Shown here: positions 16,242 through 25,631 of the stretch, in pieces
Position numbering within the stretch: position 1 is the stretch's first letter
Layout of the letters: every line of letters begins with the position of its first letter
DNA from: Rhodococcus jostii NBRC 16295
GTDB taxonomy: Bacteria; Actinomycetota; Actinomycetes; Mycobacteriales; Mycobacteriaceae
Direction of reading: 5' to 3'
Length of the DNA: 64,000 nucleotides
Assembly: GCF_001894825.1 (NCBI RefSeq)
Contig: NZ_BCWY01000050.1
Location: 1-64,000 of the forward strand
Made by a program: the position numbers and the translations under genes
The notes under the pieces: model-generated
Database searches by the model: none
What the model was told of the DNA's origin: nothing
What the model saw: only the letters and a program-made list of their open reading frames with translations

Positions 16242-17450
16242 TCACGCCGAGATCCCCCGCCGGAATTTGGGGACGCGCATGCTCACCTTCGTCCCCGCCC
16301 CGGGTGCGGTTTCCACCACGAGCCCGTAGTCGTTGCCGAAAGCGGCGCGCAATCGGTCGTCGACGTTGGCGAGCCCGACGTGCGCCGCCTCCTTCACCCC
16401 CGACGATTCGGCCACCGCGTCCAGCGACCCCGACCGCAGCAGTTCGGGGTCCATGCCGACCCCGTCGTCCTCGACGCTGATCACGCAGTCGGTGCCCTCG
16501 TCTGCGGCGACGATGCTGACGGTCCCCCCGTTCGGATTGCCGGCGATTCCGTGCCGCACCGCGTTCTCGACCAGCGGTTGCAGCGCGAGGAACGGCAGCA
16601 CCACGTTGAGCACCTCGGGCGCCACCTGCAACTTCACGGCGAGGGCGTCGCCGAAACGGGCACGTTCGAGGGTGAGGTACCGGTCGATGTTGCGCAGTTC
16701 GTCGGCCAGCAGCGTGTACTCGCCCGCCGAACGGAACGAGTAGCGCGTGAAGTCGGCGAACTCGAGGACCAGTTCGCGGGCGCGGTCGGGGTCGGTGCGG
16801 ACGAACGAGGCGACCGTGTTCAGCGCGTTGTAGATGAAGTGGGGGCTGATCTGCGCGCGCAGGGCCCGGACCTCGGCGCGGTCGAGCCGGGCGCGGGACG
16901 CGTCGAGGTCGGCGAGTTCGATCTGGCTGCACGCGTACCGGGCGACTTCGGTGACGGCGCCGAGCATGCCCGGGCCGGGGTCTTCGGTGGTGACGATGCC
17001 GAGCACGCCGACCACCCCGGTGGCCTCGATGAGCAGCGGCTGGGCGATCAGGGCCCGGACCGCGTCGTCGCCCGTGCCGCGGACGAGGCCGCCGTACGCG
17101 ACGAGCACCCGGCGCTCCCCGTCGACCGCGCGGGCCGCCGCGTCGCGCAGTTGTTCGGTCATGGCCTCGTGCGGTCCGGTCCACGCGAGCAGGTCACCGG
17201 ACGCGTCGAAGACCGCCAGGGCCTGCGCCCCGGTCAGCTGGCGCAGGTGCGGGGCGGCCTCCTCCGCCGACGTCTCGTCGAGGCCCCTCCGCAACGGCCT
17301 CGCCGCCAGCGACGCGGTGTGCAGCGTGGTGTGGACGGCGCGTTCCGTCGGCGTCGTCAGCTCGCGCCGGGCACGCAGCCACACGGCGGTGAACGCGACG
17401 ACGGGGATGAGAACGAGCAACGCGACCACGGCGAGGACGGTTCCGGTCAT
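16242..17450 (-). CDS. LytS-type sensor histidine kinase with GAF-like domain
   Basis: 402 aa. One N-terminal membrane helix (VLAVVALLVLIPVVAFTAVWL), a GAF-like sensing region (about 60-180), then the LytS-type phospho-acceptor segment LRAQISPHFIYNALNTVASF and HATPase with LVENAVRHGI, VEDDGVGM and VGLANVDDRL. It lacks the multi-helix 5TM-LYT input of classical LytS/BtsS, so it probably senses a cytoplasmic ligand or redox state. ATG overlaps the YjbR gene stop (ATGA). Confidence 0.9.
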   Translation of the reverse strand: MTGTVLAVVALLVLIPVVAFTAVWLRARRELTTPTERAVHTTLHTASLAARPLRRGLDETSAEEAAPHLRQLTGAQALAVFDASGDLLAWTGPHEAMTEQLRDAAARAVDGERRVLVAYGGLVRGTGDDAVRALIAQPLLIEATGVVGVLGIVTTEDPGPGMLGAVTEVARYACSQIELADLDASRARLDRAEVRALRAQISPHFIYNALNTVASFVRTDPDRARELVLEFADFTRYSFRSAGEYTLLADELRNIDRYLTLERARFGDALAVKLQVAPEVLNVVLPFLALQPLVENAVRHGIAGNPNGGTVSIVAADEGTDCVISVEDDGVGMDPELLRSGSLDAVAESSGVKEAAHVGLANVDDRLRAAFGNDYGLVVETAPGAGTKVSMRVPKFRRGISA

Positions 17451-17812
17451 GCGCCGGCGTCCAGTCGAGCGATCAGCGTCTTCGACGCGACGGTGCGGTA
17501 GGCGTCCTCGACGATGTCGGCGACGTCGTCCCAGTTCTGCGGGACGTCGAGGTACACGCCGATCCACCCGCGGCCCCCGACGTACGGCGGGACGAAGAAC
17601 CTTTCGGGGTCGCGTTGCACCCAATCCTGCTGCGCTCCCGGCGGAGCCGCCGCCCAGAACGACACCCGGTCGTCGTGGTGGCGGTCTGCGAGGGTCGCGA
17701 ACTGCGGCGCCTTGCGGACGAACCACGCCGGTTCGCCATGGCTGACCCGCTCCGTCGCCTCCGGCAGTGCGAGACACAGCACCCTCAGCCGGTGGAGATC
17801 GGCGTCGTTCAC
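17447..17812 (-). CDS. MmcQ/YjbR-family protein
   Basis: 121 aa. Starts with GTG 17812 after GGAGGAA. Typical YjbR features: LPEATERVSHGEPAWFVRKAPQFATL, VSFWAAAPPGAQQDW, FFVPPYVGGRGWIGVYLD and a C-terminal DIVEDAYRTVASKTLIARLD. The fold is CyaY-like; biochemical role unknown. Overlaps both neighbours by 4 bases (GTGA with the lipase stop, ATGA with the kinase start), placing it in the translation-coupled chain. Confidence 0.88.
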   Translation of the reverse strand: MNDADLHRLRVLCLALPEATERVSHGEPAWFVRKAPQFATLADRHHDDRVSFWAAAPPGAQQDWVQRDPERFFVPPYVGGRGWIGVYLDVPQNWDDVADIVEDAYRTVASKTLIARLDAGA

Positions 17813-19056
17813 GGTGTTCCTCCCTCGGCACACGTGTCCGGCGCGGGGACGCCGGCGAAGCGGTCGGCGATCCACTGCACCGCGCCGGGGACGGATCGTC
17901 CGTCGGCGTGCCCCTGTTCGGGGTCGGATTCGAGCTCGACGACGTCGCCGAGCGCGCACGCGTTGTCGACGGCCCGCGAAGTCCATTGCGGCAGAATGAG
18001 GTTGTCCCGCTCCCCCACCACGACGAGCATCGGACCGCCCGCGCCCGTCTTCGGCAGGGCGATGTCCTCGAGCCATCCGCGCATGCGCTCGGCGTCGGCC
18101 TCTGTCCGCGGACCGGTGTCGCCCGGGGTGAGTTGGGTTGCCACCGTCCACTTCTCGGGGAGTTTCGCGGCGACGCACGCCAGCGTGACGTCGGGGGTGG
18201 CGGCGAGCGCTCCGCGCATGTAGTCGTCCGGATTCAGCTCGGGGTGCACCACCCCCAGTCCCTCCAGCAGATACGGCAGGAACATCTTCTGCGGCAACGA
18301 CAGTGGATCGACCGTCCCGTCGACGAAGATCCCCGACAGATCGGCGGCGGGCGACAGGTTGGCCGAGCCGACGAAGTCGAGTCCGTCGCCGTACCCGTCC
18401 GCGTGCTCGGCCGCCGACCACGACGCCTGACCGCCCTGCGACACTCCGATCGCCGCCCAGCGTGTCGACGCCTCGGGCACCACGTTGCGCGCCGCCCGGA
18501 CCGCGTCGATCAGGTCGTAGGCCGCCGTGTCCGGTTCGAGGTAGGGATGCGGTCCGTCGGTGCCGAGCCCCTGGTAGTCGGTGACGGTCACGACGTAGCC
18601 CCGCTGCAGCAGCGGCCGGACGAGGTTCGTCGTGCCCAGCAGCGTCGGCGAGGACGAGGGGGCGCATTCGTCGGTGACGCCGGTGGTGCCGTGTCCGACC
18701 GTGACGACGGGCCACCCGCCATCCGGTGCGGGACCGGCGGGAGAGAAGACGGTGCCCACCACGTCCGCGCCGCCGCCGTCGACACCCGACGTCGACCGGT
18801 AGACGACCCGGGTGGTCGTGGCCCCGAGCGCGGTGACCGCCCCGTCGATGTCGGGGACGGGCTCCCGGCTGATCAGCGCGCCCCGCTCGTCACCCGTCGG
18901 AGCCGGGGACACGGGCGGTGTGTGGGGCGCGGCCACCGACGTCGTGGGAGACGGACTCGGGGACGCCTCGTCGGTGGCGCAGGCGGTCAGCGACACGACA
19001 CCGGCGAGAGCAACCAGGGCGATGCGTACCGGACGCACACTCATCTCGCACCTCAT
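17809..19056 (-). CDS. Secretory lipase family lipoprotein
   Basis: 415 aa (411 if ATG 19044 is used). Lipoprotein signal with lipobox VSLTAC, a Ser/Pro/Thr-rich linker (about 25-55), then an alpha/beta hydrolase of the secretory lipase (LIP, PF03583) type: WPVVTVGHGTTGVTDECAPS, VVTVTDYQGLGTDGPHPYL, nucleophile elbow GVSQGG, later Asp in VVVGERDNLI and His in SDPEQGHADG. Likely hydrolyses acylglycerols or other esters outside the membrane. A second family member without lipobox lies at 26734-27855. ATG 19056 overlaps the antiporter stop (ATGA). Confidence 0.87.
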   Translation of the reverse strand: MRCEMSVRPVRIALVALAGVVSLTACATDEASPSPSPTTSVAAPHTPPVSPAPTGDERGALISREPVPDIDGAVTALGATTTRVVYRSTSGVDGGGADVVGTVFSPAGPAPDGGWPVVTVGHGTTGVTDECAPSSSPTLLGTTNLVRPLLQRGYVVTVTDYQGLGTDGPHPYLEPDTAAYDLIDAVRAARNVVPEASTRWAAIGVSQGGQASWSAAEHADGYGDGLDFVGSANLSPAADLSGIFVDGTVDPLSLPQKMFLPYLLEGLGVVHPELNPDDYMRGALAATPDVTLACVAAKLPEKWTVATQLTPGDTGPRTEADAERMRGWLEDIALPKTGAGGPMLVVVGERDNLILPQWTSRAVDNACALGDVVELESDPEQGHADGRSVPGAVQWIADRFAGVPAPDTCAEGGTP

Positions 19057-20669
19057 TCGCGACGTCTCCGCACCCGCTCCTCGGCTGCTGCCTCCTCCAC
19101 ATCGAGGCTTTCCAACACGCTACGCATCACTTCGTCGTCGAGGGTGCCCGCGTCGCGGGCGGCGATGATCGCCTCCCGTTGCGCGCGCAGGGCCGCGCGC
19201 CGGTAGTGGTCGAACAGCGCTCCGGCTCGCTGCTTCTCCGCGGCGTCCTCCGCCTCCTCGGCCTGGAGCCGGGCCCTCATAGACCGCCGCACCCGGTCGA
19301 GGATGTCGATGACCTCCGACCGGTCGATTCCCTCCGGTGGGTGTTCGGCGAAGTCGACGAGCGCGTGTTCGCCCGCGTCCCGGGAGATCGCGCGAGCCAG
19401 CTTCACCTGCTCCTCTTCGCGTTCACGTTCGCCGGGATCCGCCAGGTCGAGCATGCGGATCAGCAGCGGCATGGTGGCGCCCTGGATCAGCAGCGTGCCG
19501 ACGGCCACGACGAACGCGATCGCCTGGATCACCTCCCGCCCGGGAAACGGTTGACCGCTCGCGATCACCACGGGCACACCGGACGCGGCGGCGAGCGTGA
19601 CGACCCCGCGCATTCCCGCCCACGACACGACGAGACTCTCCCGCCACCCGAGTTCCACCGAACCGCCCGGCGTCCTGATCGCGAGCCCGACCCGGCGGCG
19701 GAGCCAGTGCAGCAGAATCCACGCCGGCCGGATCGCCATGACCACCGCGAGAACCGCGAAACCGTAGAAGAAGACGTGGTGCACCGGCAGGCCCTGGTCG
19801 CGGACGTCGTCGATGACGAATCTCAGTTGCAGTCCCATGTAGGCGAACACGAACATCTCGAGCAGGAGGTCGACGCTCTCCCACAGCGACCGCTCCTGGA
19901 TGCGGGTGGCGACGGAGGCGTCGGTGGCCTTGTGCCCCATCAGGAACCCGGCGGCGACCACGGACAGCACACCGGACGCGTGCACCTCCTCGGCAGCGAG
20001 GTACGCGACGAACGGGAGCATCAGCCCCAGCACCGTTTCCAGCGGTGAGTCGTACATGCGGTGGCGCACCCACTCGACGATCTTCGCGAGCACCAGCCCG
20101 ATCAGCACTCCGCCGACCACCTCGTAGACGAAGAACACCAGGGGGTGGACGGGGATCTTCGCGCCGACGACGGCGGAGACGGCGACGGTGAAGAGGGTCA
20201 GCGCGGTCGCGTCGTTGACGAGTCCCTCACCGGTGAGGATCGCGATCACGCGGTTCGGCAGGCCGAGTCTGCGTCCGACGGCGACGGCACTGACCGCGTC
20301 CGTCGGCGCGACCACCGCACCGAGGACCAGCGCCGCGCCGAGCGTGAGTTCGGGGACCAGCCAGTTGGAGAAGAAGGCCACCCCGACAGCCGTCGCCAGG
20401 ACGGTGAAGATACCCAGCCGGAGAATCGGTGCGAGGTGACGCCGGAACGTTGCCACCGAGAACTTGAGAGCCGCGGAGTACAGCAGCGGCGGCAGCACCA
20501 CACCGAGAATGGCTTCCGGGTCCAGTTCGAGCCGCGGCATCCCGGGAATGAACGACGCCACCGACCCGATGGTGACGAGGACGAGCGGGGCCTGCAGATC
20601 ACGGCGCTTCGCGAAACTCGTCACGGCGATGGCCGCGATGATGACGAGAAGTACCAGGACGCCGTTCAC
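19053..20669 (-). CDS. Na+/H+ antiporter, CPA1 (NhaP/YjcE) family
   Basis: 538 aa, about 12 transmembrane helices then a charged cytoplasmic tail of about 130 residues (many Glu/Arg, coiled-coil-like EAEDAAEKQRAGALFDHYRRAAL). Ion-binding signatures APTDAVSAVAVGRRLG and GEGLVNDATALTLF are intact, the latter with the conserved ND pair. Exchanges Na+ (or K+) for protons. First gene of the seven-gene coupled chain ending in a Na+-coupled symporter, so it may help maintain the sodium gradient used there; that link is inference. Confidence 0.92.
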   Translation of the reverse strand: MNGVLVLLVIIAAIAVTSFAKRRDLQAPLVLVTIGSVASFIPGMPRLELDPEAILGVVLPPLLYSAALKFSVATFRRHLAPILRLGIFTVLATAVGVAFFSNWLVPELTLGAALVLGAVVAPTDAVSAVAVGRRLGLPNRVIAILTGEGLVNDATALTLFTVAVSAVVGAKIPVHPLVFFVYEVVGGVLIGLVLAKIVEWVRHRMYDSPLETVLGLMLPFVAYLAAEEVHASGVLSVVAAGFLMGHKATDASVATRIQERSLWESVDLLLEMFVFAYMGLQLRFVIDDVRDQGLPVHHVFFYGFAVLAVVMAIRPAWILLHWLRRRVGLAIRTPGGSVELGWRESLVVSWAGMRGVVTLAAASGVPVVIASGQPFPGREVIQAIAFVVAVGTLLIQGATMPLLIRMLDLADPGEREREEEQVKLARAISRDAGEHALVDFAEHPPEGIDRSEVIDILDRVRRSMRARLQAEEAEDAAEKQRAGALFDHYRRAALRAQREAIIAARDAGTLDDEVMRSVLESLDVEEAAAEERVRRRRE

Positions 20670-20720
20670 GACACCGATTCTGCCGCGCCGGCCCGCCGTG
20701 CGCGGGTCAACTCCGAAGAC

Positions 20721-20758
20721 GCGCGTGGGCCCCGGTCCGGAAACCGGGGCCCACGCGC
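20721..20758. terminator. Perfect 16-bp GC-rich hairpin
   Basis: Arms 20721-20736 (GCGCGTGGGCCCCGGT) and 20743-20758, loop CCGGAA, no mismatch and no T-tract. It lies between the antitoxin-like gene stop and the antiporter start, both on the minus strand, so it likely terminates the echA6-ctpE-antitoxin transcript before the antiporter promoter. Confidence 0.8.
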
Positions 20759-20775
20759 GTCTGTGTGAGAAGTGT

Positions 20776-20967
20776 TCACTCCTTCGGAGGAACAGCCTTC
20801 TTCGCCGCGTCGGCGGCCTTGTCGATCTTGTCGCTGTACTTGCCGCCGGTCTTGCTGTCCGCGACGTCGGCAGCCTTGTCGATGGCGCCGTGAACCTTGT
20901 CCGCGTTCTGCGAAGCGGCTTCCTTCCCCTTGCCCAGCAGGCCCTTCAGTGTGTCGACGAAACTCAT
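20776..20967 (-). CDS. Antitoxin-like protein of the Rv0909 (MT0933) family
   Basis: 63 aa, all-helical and highly charged, Lys/Asp/Ala-rich: MSFVDTLKGLLGKGKEAASQ, then KTGGKYSDKIDKAADAAKKAV, the family hallmark around TGGKYSDKID. ATG 20967 follows GGAGGAGG. In M. tuberculosis Rv0909 lies between ctpE (Rv0908) and toxin Rv0910; ctpE is the upstream neighbour here too (126-base gap), but the next gene downstream is an antiporter, not the toxin. The best Rv0910 homologue in the window is at 10600-11031. Family members outside TA loci also exist, so orphan function is possible. Confidence 0.85.
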   Translation of the reverse strand: MSFVDTLKGLLGKGKEAASQNADKVHGAIDKAADVADSKTGGKYSDKIDKAADAAKKAVPPKE

Positions 20968-21093
20968 CGTTCTTCCTCCTCCGGTGCATGCGCACGCACT
21001 TGCCGAGCGAGCTCGATCACTCGCCGTGCACCCAGTCTCACAGCATTGACTCGGCGACGCCAACCGTTCGAATCGTCGCGAGCCGTAGTCGCT

Positions 21094-23544
21094 TCAGTGC
21101 ACGCCCGGCAGATCCTCGGGTGCCGCGAACAGCCGACGGTGCTCACCGTGCAGGCGGCCCGTCACCCACCAGGCGATTTCGACGAGAACCACTCCCACGA
21201 ACCCGCACACGAGCGCGGAGGTGGTGGCGCCGACGTTGGTCGGATCGAGTTTGAAGAACTCGCGGGTGAACGGCAACGCGAACAGGATGAGGTATCCGGC
21301 GACGGATCCGAAGATCAGCACGAGCTTCCACCACACGTACGGCCGCGCCACCACCGCCAGCACCCACAGCGCGATCATGATGAGCGTGATCAGTGCCGAT
21401 GTGCCCGCCTGCACCTTCTGCGTCTCCGTCTGATCCGGGCCGGCGTAGACGAGAAGATACGAAATGAACGTCGTGACACCGATGATCACACCCGACGGGA
21501 CGGCGAGGCGCATCACGCGTGGCACGAATCCGGAGCGGGCCCGCTCGTTGTTCGGGGCCAGCGACAGGATGAACGCGGGAATGCCGATGGTGAACCAGGC
21601 GGCGATCGTCACGTGCCGCGGCAGGAACGGATACGGCACGGGCTCGAAATGGAAGATCTGCGACAGCACACCGGTAATGCCGATGAGGAACGCCAGGAGC
21701 ACCGAGTACACGGTCTTGGTGAGGAACAGGTTCGACACCCGTTCGATGTTGCCGATCACCCGGCGGCCCTCACCCACGACGTAGGGCAGGGTGGCGAACT
21801 TGTTGTCCAGCAACACGATCTGCGCGACCGCACGGGTCGCGGGGCTGCCCGAGCCCATCGACACCCCGATGTCGGCGTCCTTGAGGGCCAGGACGTCGTT
21901 GACGCCGTCGCCCGTCATCGCGACGGTGTGGCCGCGAGACTGCAGCGCCCCCACCATCTCCCGCTTCTGATCGGGCCGCACCCGGCCGAACGTGGTGGAC
22001 GTCTCGAGAGTCTCGGCGAGGGCGTCGCGGTCGGCGGGCAGTTCGCGGGCGTCGACGGGCCGGTCGCCGCCGGGCAGTCCGAGCGACCCGGCCACCGCAC
22101 CGACCGACACGGCGTTGTCCCCCGAGATGACCTTCACCGTGACGTTCTGACTCGCGAAGTACTCGAGGGTGTCGCGGGCGTCGGGGCGCACCCGCTGCTC
22201 CAGGATCACCAGCGCCCGCGGCGTGATCACGCCGGGCGCCGCCGGGTGGTCGACCGGGACGTCGCCACTGCCGAGCAGCAGCACCCGCAGCCCCGACGAC
22301 CCCACGTCCTCGGCCTGCCGGGCCATGTCGCTGCCCGGGTCGAGCAGGACGTCCGGCGCACCGAGAACCCAATTGCCGTGGGCTCCGTACGACTGACCAC
22401 TCCACTTCTTCGCCGAGGAGAACGGCGCCTCCGCGGTGGCCTCACCCCACCCGGGGTCGTCGGGAAACGCCTCCTTGATCGCGAGGACGCTGGCGTTCGG
22501 CCGCGGATCGGACGCGGCCATCGCGGCGAGCGCCGCGCGGGACGGTTCGGTGTCGGCGGAATCGGCGCAGCGCAGTTCGGCCAGCCGCATGCCGTTCTCG
22601 GTGAGTGTTCCCGTCTTGTCGGCGCACACCATGTCGACGCGGGCCAGACCTTCGATGGCGGGCAACTCCTGTACGAGACACTGCCGCTGACCGAGACGGA
22701 CCACGCCGACCGCGAAGGCGATCGACGTCATCAGCACCAGCCCTTCGGGCACCATCGGCACGAGCGCGGCCACCATCCCGCTCAGCGCAGGCCGGATCGA
22801 TTCCCCGCTCGAGAACAACTGGTTGTAGATGATCAGCAGACCCGCCGGAATCATCAGATACGTGATGAATTTCAGGATCTTGTCGATGCCGCTGCGCAGT
22901 TCGGAGTGCACGAGCGTGAACTTGCTGGCCTCGTCCGCGAGTGTGGCGGCATACGCATCGCTTCCGACCTTCGTGGCGCGGTAGCAGCCGCTGCCGGAGG
23001 CGACGAAACTTCCCGACAGCACCTGCTGACCGGCGTCCTTGTGCACCGGGTCGGCCTCACCGGTGAGGAGGGACTCGTCGACGTCGAGGGACGCCGCCTC
23101 CACCACCACACCGTCGACGACGATCTGGTCGCCGGCGCCGAGTTCGATGATGTCGTCGAGCACGACCTCCCGCGGCGCCATCGCGACGGCCACCCCGTCG
23201 CGGCGCACCACGGGTTTGGTCTGGCTGACGATCGCGAGCTTGTCGAGAGTCCGCTTGGCCCGCACCTCCTGGATGATGCCGATGCCACTGTTGGCGATGA
23301 TCAGGAGGCCGAACATGCCGTCGATGATCGAACCGGTGGCCAGCACGATGAGCAGGAGGACACCGAGGATCGCGTTGATCCGGGTGAACACGTTGGCGCG
23401 CACGATGTCGCGCACCGATCGGCTGGCGCGGTCGGGAACGTCGTTGGTCTTGCCGGCCGCCACCCGCTCCGCCACCTGGGCGGCCGTCAAACCTTCCACT
23501 GCGACGACTGCAACGCTCTCGGTGCCGGTTTCGTCGTATGCCAT
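21094..23544 (-). CDS. ctpE: P-type cation ATPase, CtpE-like
   Basis: 816 aa. N-terminal actuator part with LLTGEADPV (TGE loop), membrane motif [13 protein letters not shown], phosphorylation site [12 protein letters not shown], nucleotide-binding domain, hinge [23 protein letters not shown], and C-terminal helices. M. tuberculosis CtpE (Rv0908) is reported as a Ca2+-transporting ATPase, and gene order (echA6, MBL, ctpE, antitoxin) agrees with orthology. No N-terminal heavy-metal-binding domain, consistent with a non-P1B type. Start ATG 23544; the TTG two codons upstream is less likely. Confidence 0.9.
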   Translation of the reverse strand: MAYDETGTESVAVVAVEGLTAAQVAERVAAGKTNDVPDRASRSVRDIVRANVFTRINAILGVLLLIVLATGSIIDGMFGLLIIANSGIGIIQEVRAKRTLDKLAIVSQTKPVVRRDGVAVAMAPREVVLDDIIELGAGDQIVVDGVVVEAASLDVDESLLTGEADPVHKDAGQQVLSGSFVASGSGCYRATKVGSDAYAATLADEASKFTLVHSELRSGIDKILKFITYLMIPAGLLIIYNQLFSSGESIRPALSGMVAALVPMVPEGLVLMTSIAFAVGVVRLGQRQCLVQELPAIEGLARVDMVCADKTGTLTENGMRLAELRCADSADTEPSRAALAAMAASDPRPNASVLAIKEAFPDDPGWGEATAEAPFSSAKKWSGQSYGAHGNWVLGAPDVLLDPGSDMARQAEDVGSSGLRVLLLGSGDVPVDHPAAPGVITPRALVILEQRVRPDARDTLEYFASQNVTVKVISGDNAVSVGAVAGSLGLPGGDRPVDARELPADRDALAETLETSTTFGRVRPDQKREMVGALQSRGHTVAMTGDGVNDVLALKDADIGVSMGSGSPATRAVAQIVLLDNKFATLPYVVGEGRRVIGNIERVSNLFLTKTVYSVLLAFLIGITGVLSQIFHFEPVPYPFLPRHVTIAAWFTIGIPAFILSLAPNNERARSGFVPRVMRLAVPSGVIIGVTTFISYLLVYAGPDQTETQKVQAGTSALITLIMIALWVLAVVARPYVWWKLVLIFGSVAGYLILFALPFTREFFKLDPTNVGATTSALVCGFVGVVLVEIAWWVTGRLHGEHRRLFAAPEDLPGVH

Positions 23545-23594
23545 GGTCAAAGGCTACGCAACGGGGCTCGGCTCCGAGGGGATGCGCGCCGGAC

Positions 23595-24728
23595 TCAGCC
23601 CAGGGCTGTCCACCACGGCGTCTGGGCCGCCGGCTTCAGCGCGTCGATGCGCTGCCCGGGCATCGGCACGGCCACCGCGGTGCCCGTCTCCTCCGCGGCC
23701 GCGAGCAGCCGGACGATCGGCTCGGACCACGTGTGGAACGCGAGATTGAACGTGGCCCAGTGCACCGGCACCAGCAACCCGCGGGTGGCGTCGCCGCCGT
23801 TCAGATCGGTGTGGGTCTGCACCGCCTCTTCGGGGTTCATGTGGATGTCGGGCCACCGCGGGTCGTAGGCGCCGACGGGCAGGAGGGTGAGGTCGAACGG
23901 ACCGTACCGGCGGCCCAGGTCGGCGAACCGGGGCGTGTACCCGCTGTCGCCCCCGAAGAACACCTTCCGGTTCGGCCCGGCGAGCACCCACGACGCCCAC
24001 TGCGTGGTGTTGCGCACCAGCCCGCGGCCGGAGAAGTGCCTGGCCTCGGTGCACGTGAGTGTGAGCTCGCCGAGAGTGGTCGACTCGTCCCAGTCGAGTT
24101 CCACGATCCGCTCCTCGGGCACCCGCCACTGACGCAGGTGCGCTCCGAGGCCGACCGGGACGACGAACGGCGCCTTCTGGGTGGCGGCGAGTTGCTGCAC
24201 GGTCGCCATGTCGAGGTGGTCGTAGTGATCGTGCGAGATGACGATCGCGTCCAGCACGGGCAGGTCGGCCAGCGGCACGGGAGTCGGGTGCATGCGGGAC
24301 GGGCCGAGAATCGCGGACGGCGACACCCGCCGGCTCCACACCGGGTCGGCCAGCACCCGGTACCCGTCGACCTCGACGAGCACACTCGAATGGCCGTACC
24401 AGGTGACCGCGGCGTCGGCGGCCTCGACGGGCGCGAGGGGCGTCGCGAGCGGGATCGGCCTGCGGGGGCGTCCCGCCGAGCCGCGCGTGATCAGTGCCTT
24501 GAAGATCCCCGTCTCCGCGCCGGGCAGCATCGTGCTGCCCGGATCGGTGTTGTGGAACTGACGGTCGCGGTACCGCGGCGACGTCGCGGCGTACGGACGA
24601 ACCTTGGCGCGCGACGCGCCGATCTGCGCGGGAAGCCCCCACGCAGCCCGCGTCAGCCACCCGAGGGTGGCGGTGGCCAGAACAGTCGTCACAGCGCTCT
24701 TCGCTTTCACCCCGACAACTGTAACCAC
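23595..24728 (-). CDS. MBL-fold metallo-hydrolase, Rv0906-like
   Basis: 377 aa. N-terminal hydrophobic segment (SAVTTVLATATLGWLTRAAW) may be a signal or anchor. Metal ligands of the beta-lactamase fold are clear: TWYGHSSVLVEVDGYRVLADPVW, SHDHYDHLD (HxHxDH), then ARHFSGRG, FFGGDSGYTP and VPVHWATF. Family members resemble NAPE-PLD or L-ascorbate-6-phosphate-lactonase-like hydrolases; substrate unknown. Lies 27 bases after the echA6-like gene, as in the Rv0905-Rv0908 region of Mycobacterium. Start uncertain: GTG 24728 or GTG 24710. Confidence 0.87.
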   Translation of the reverse strand: MVTVVGVKAKSAVTTVLATATLGWLTRAAWGLPAQIGASRAKVRPYAATSPRYRDRQFHNTDPGSTMLPGAETGIFKALITRGSAGRPRRPIPLATPLAPVEAADAAVTWYGHSSVLVEVDGYRVLADPVWSRRVSPSAILGPSRMHPTPVPLADLPVLDAIVISHDHYDHLDMATVQQLAATQKAPFVVPVGLGAHLRQWRVPEERIVELDWDESTTLGELTLTCTEARHFSGRGLVRNTTQWASWVLAGPNRKVFFGGDSGYTPRFADLGRRYGPFDLTLLPVGAYDPRWPDIHMNPEEAVQTHTDLNGGDATRGLLVPVHWATFNLAFHTWSEPIVRLLAAAEETGTAVAVPMPGQRIDALKPAAQTPWWTALG

Positions 24729-24755
24729 GCGTGCGGGAAAGGTGCGCCGAGCGGG

Positions 24756-25487
24756 CTACTGACCGCGGAAGACCGGAGGACGCTTCTCCGCGCGGGCCGT
24801 GCGCGCTTCCTGCGCGTCGTAGCTCTTCCACGCGGCATGCAGGGCCGCGAGCTGCTCGGGCGGCGGCGGGCTCTGGGTGCCGTCGTCGTTGAGCACCATC
24901 TTGAGGTGTTGCAGCGACAGCGGGGCGAGACGAGCGATCGAATGTGCCCACTGCTGCGCGACGGCGAGGTCGCCGCGCTTGTTGGCGAGGCCGTGCGCCA
25001 GCGCCTCGTCGGCCCCGACCTCTTCGGCGCCGAGCAGGATGGTGCGCGCCGGTCCGCCGCCGATCAGGGCTGCCAGACGGTGCACCGTCCAGCGGTCCAC
25101 CGAGATCCCGAGCTTCGCGGCCGGGATGGCGAAACGCGCCTCGGGGGCGACCACCCGCAGATCCGCGGCGAGCGCCAGCTGGCTGCCCGCGCCGATCGCG
25201 GGACCGTTGATCGCGGCGATGACGGGGACGGGCACCGAGTCGATGGTGTGCAGCATCTCGAGCAGGGTGTCGGTGAATCCGTCGGCGTACACGTCGCCCG
25301 ACAGGTCGGCACCCGCGCAGAACGCGCTGCCCTGCCCAGTGAGGACGATCACCCGCGCGCCGTCGGTGACGGATTTCTCCGTCTCCTCCCGCAGGAGTTC
25401 GCAGATCTCGGTGTTCAACGCATTGCGGCGGTCGGGGCGTTGCAGTTCGAGGGTGAAGACGTCGCCGTCACGACCCGTCCCGATCAT
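24756..25487 (-). CDS. echA6: Enoyl-CoA hydratase/isomerase family, EchA6-like
   Basis: 243 aa, the same length as M. tuberculosis EchA6 (Rv0905), with the same downstream neighbours. Crotonase-fold signatures: LELQRPDRRNALNTEICELL, GQGSAFCAGADLSGD (oxyanion hole) and INGPAIGAGSQLALAADLRV (second oxyanion-forming region). At the position where active hydratases carry catalytic Glu the sequence reads ARFAIPAAKLGISVD, with no Glu, in line with reports that EchA6 is a non-catalytic acyl-CoA-binding protein feeding mycolic acid synthesis. ATG 25487; GTG 25493 is the alternative. Confidence 0.85.
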   Translation of the reverse strand: MIGTGRDGDVFTLELQRPDRRNALNTEICELLREETEKSVTDGARVIVLTGQGSAFCAGADLSGDVYADGFTDTLLEMLHTIDSVPVPVIAAINGPAIGAGSQLALAADLRVVAPEARFAIPAAKLGISVDRWTVHRLAALIGGGPARTILLGAEEVGADEALAHGLANKRGDLAVAQQWAHSIARLAPLSLQHLKMVLNDDGTQSPPPPEQLAALHAAWKSYDAQEARTARAEKRPPVFRGQ

Positions 25488-25631
25488 GTCCACTCGCTTT
25501 CTTCGTGATTGCAGTCCACTGACGAATTCTCCCCTGCCCACCCGACTGGACAGCTGTCAGCCAACCACAGCCGAATCCGCCGGAACACACGAGGCTCTCC
25601 GGTAGTTGTGAGGGTGGAGGTGAGGACCGGC

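Noticed and set aside
20464-23868. Very long plus-strand open frame (over 1100 codons) across the ctpE and antiporter region
   Set aside because: It is the mirror of the real minus-strand genes: Arg/His/Gly/Asp-rich, no domain, no start with ribosome-binding site. Long antisense frames are common in GC-rich DNA.
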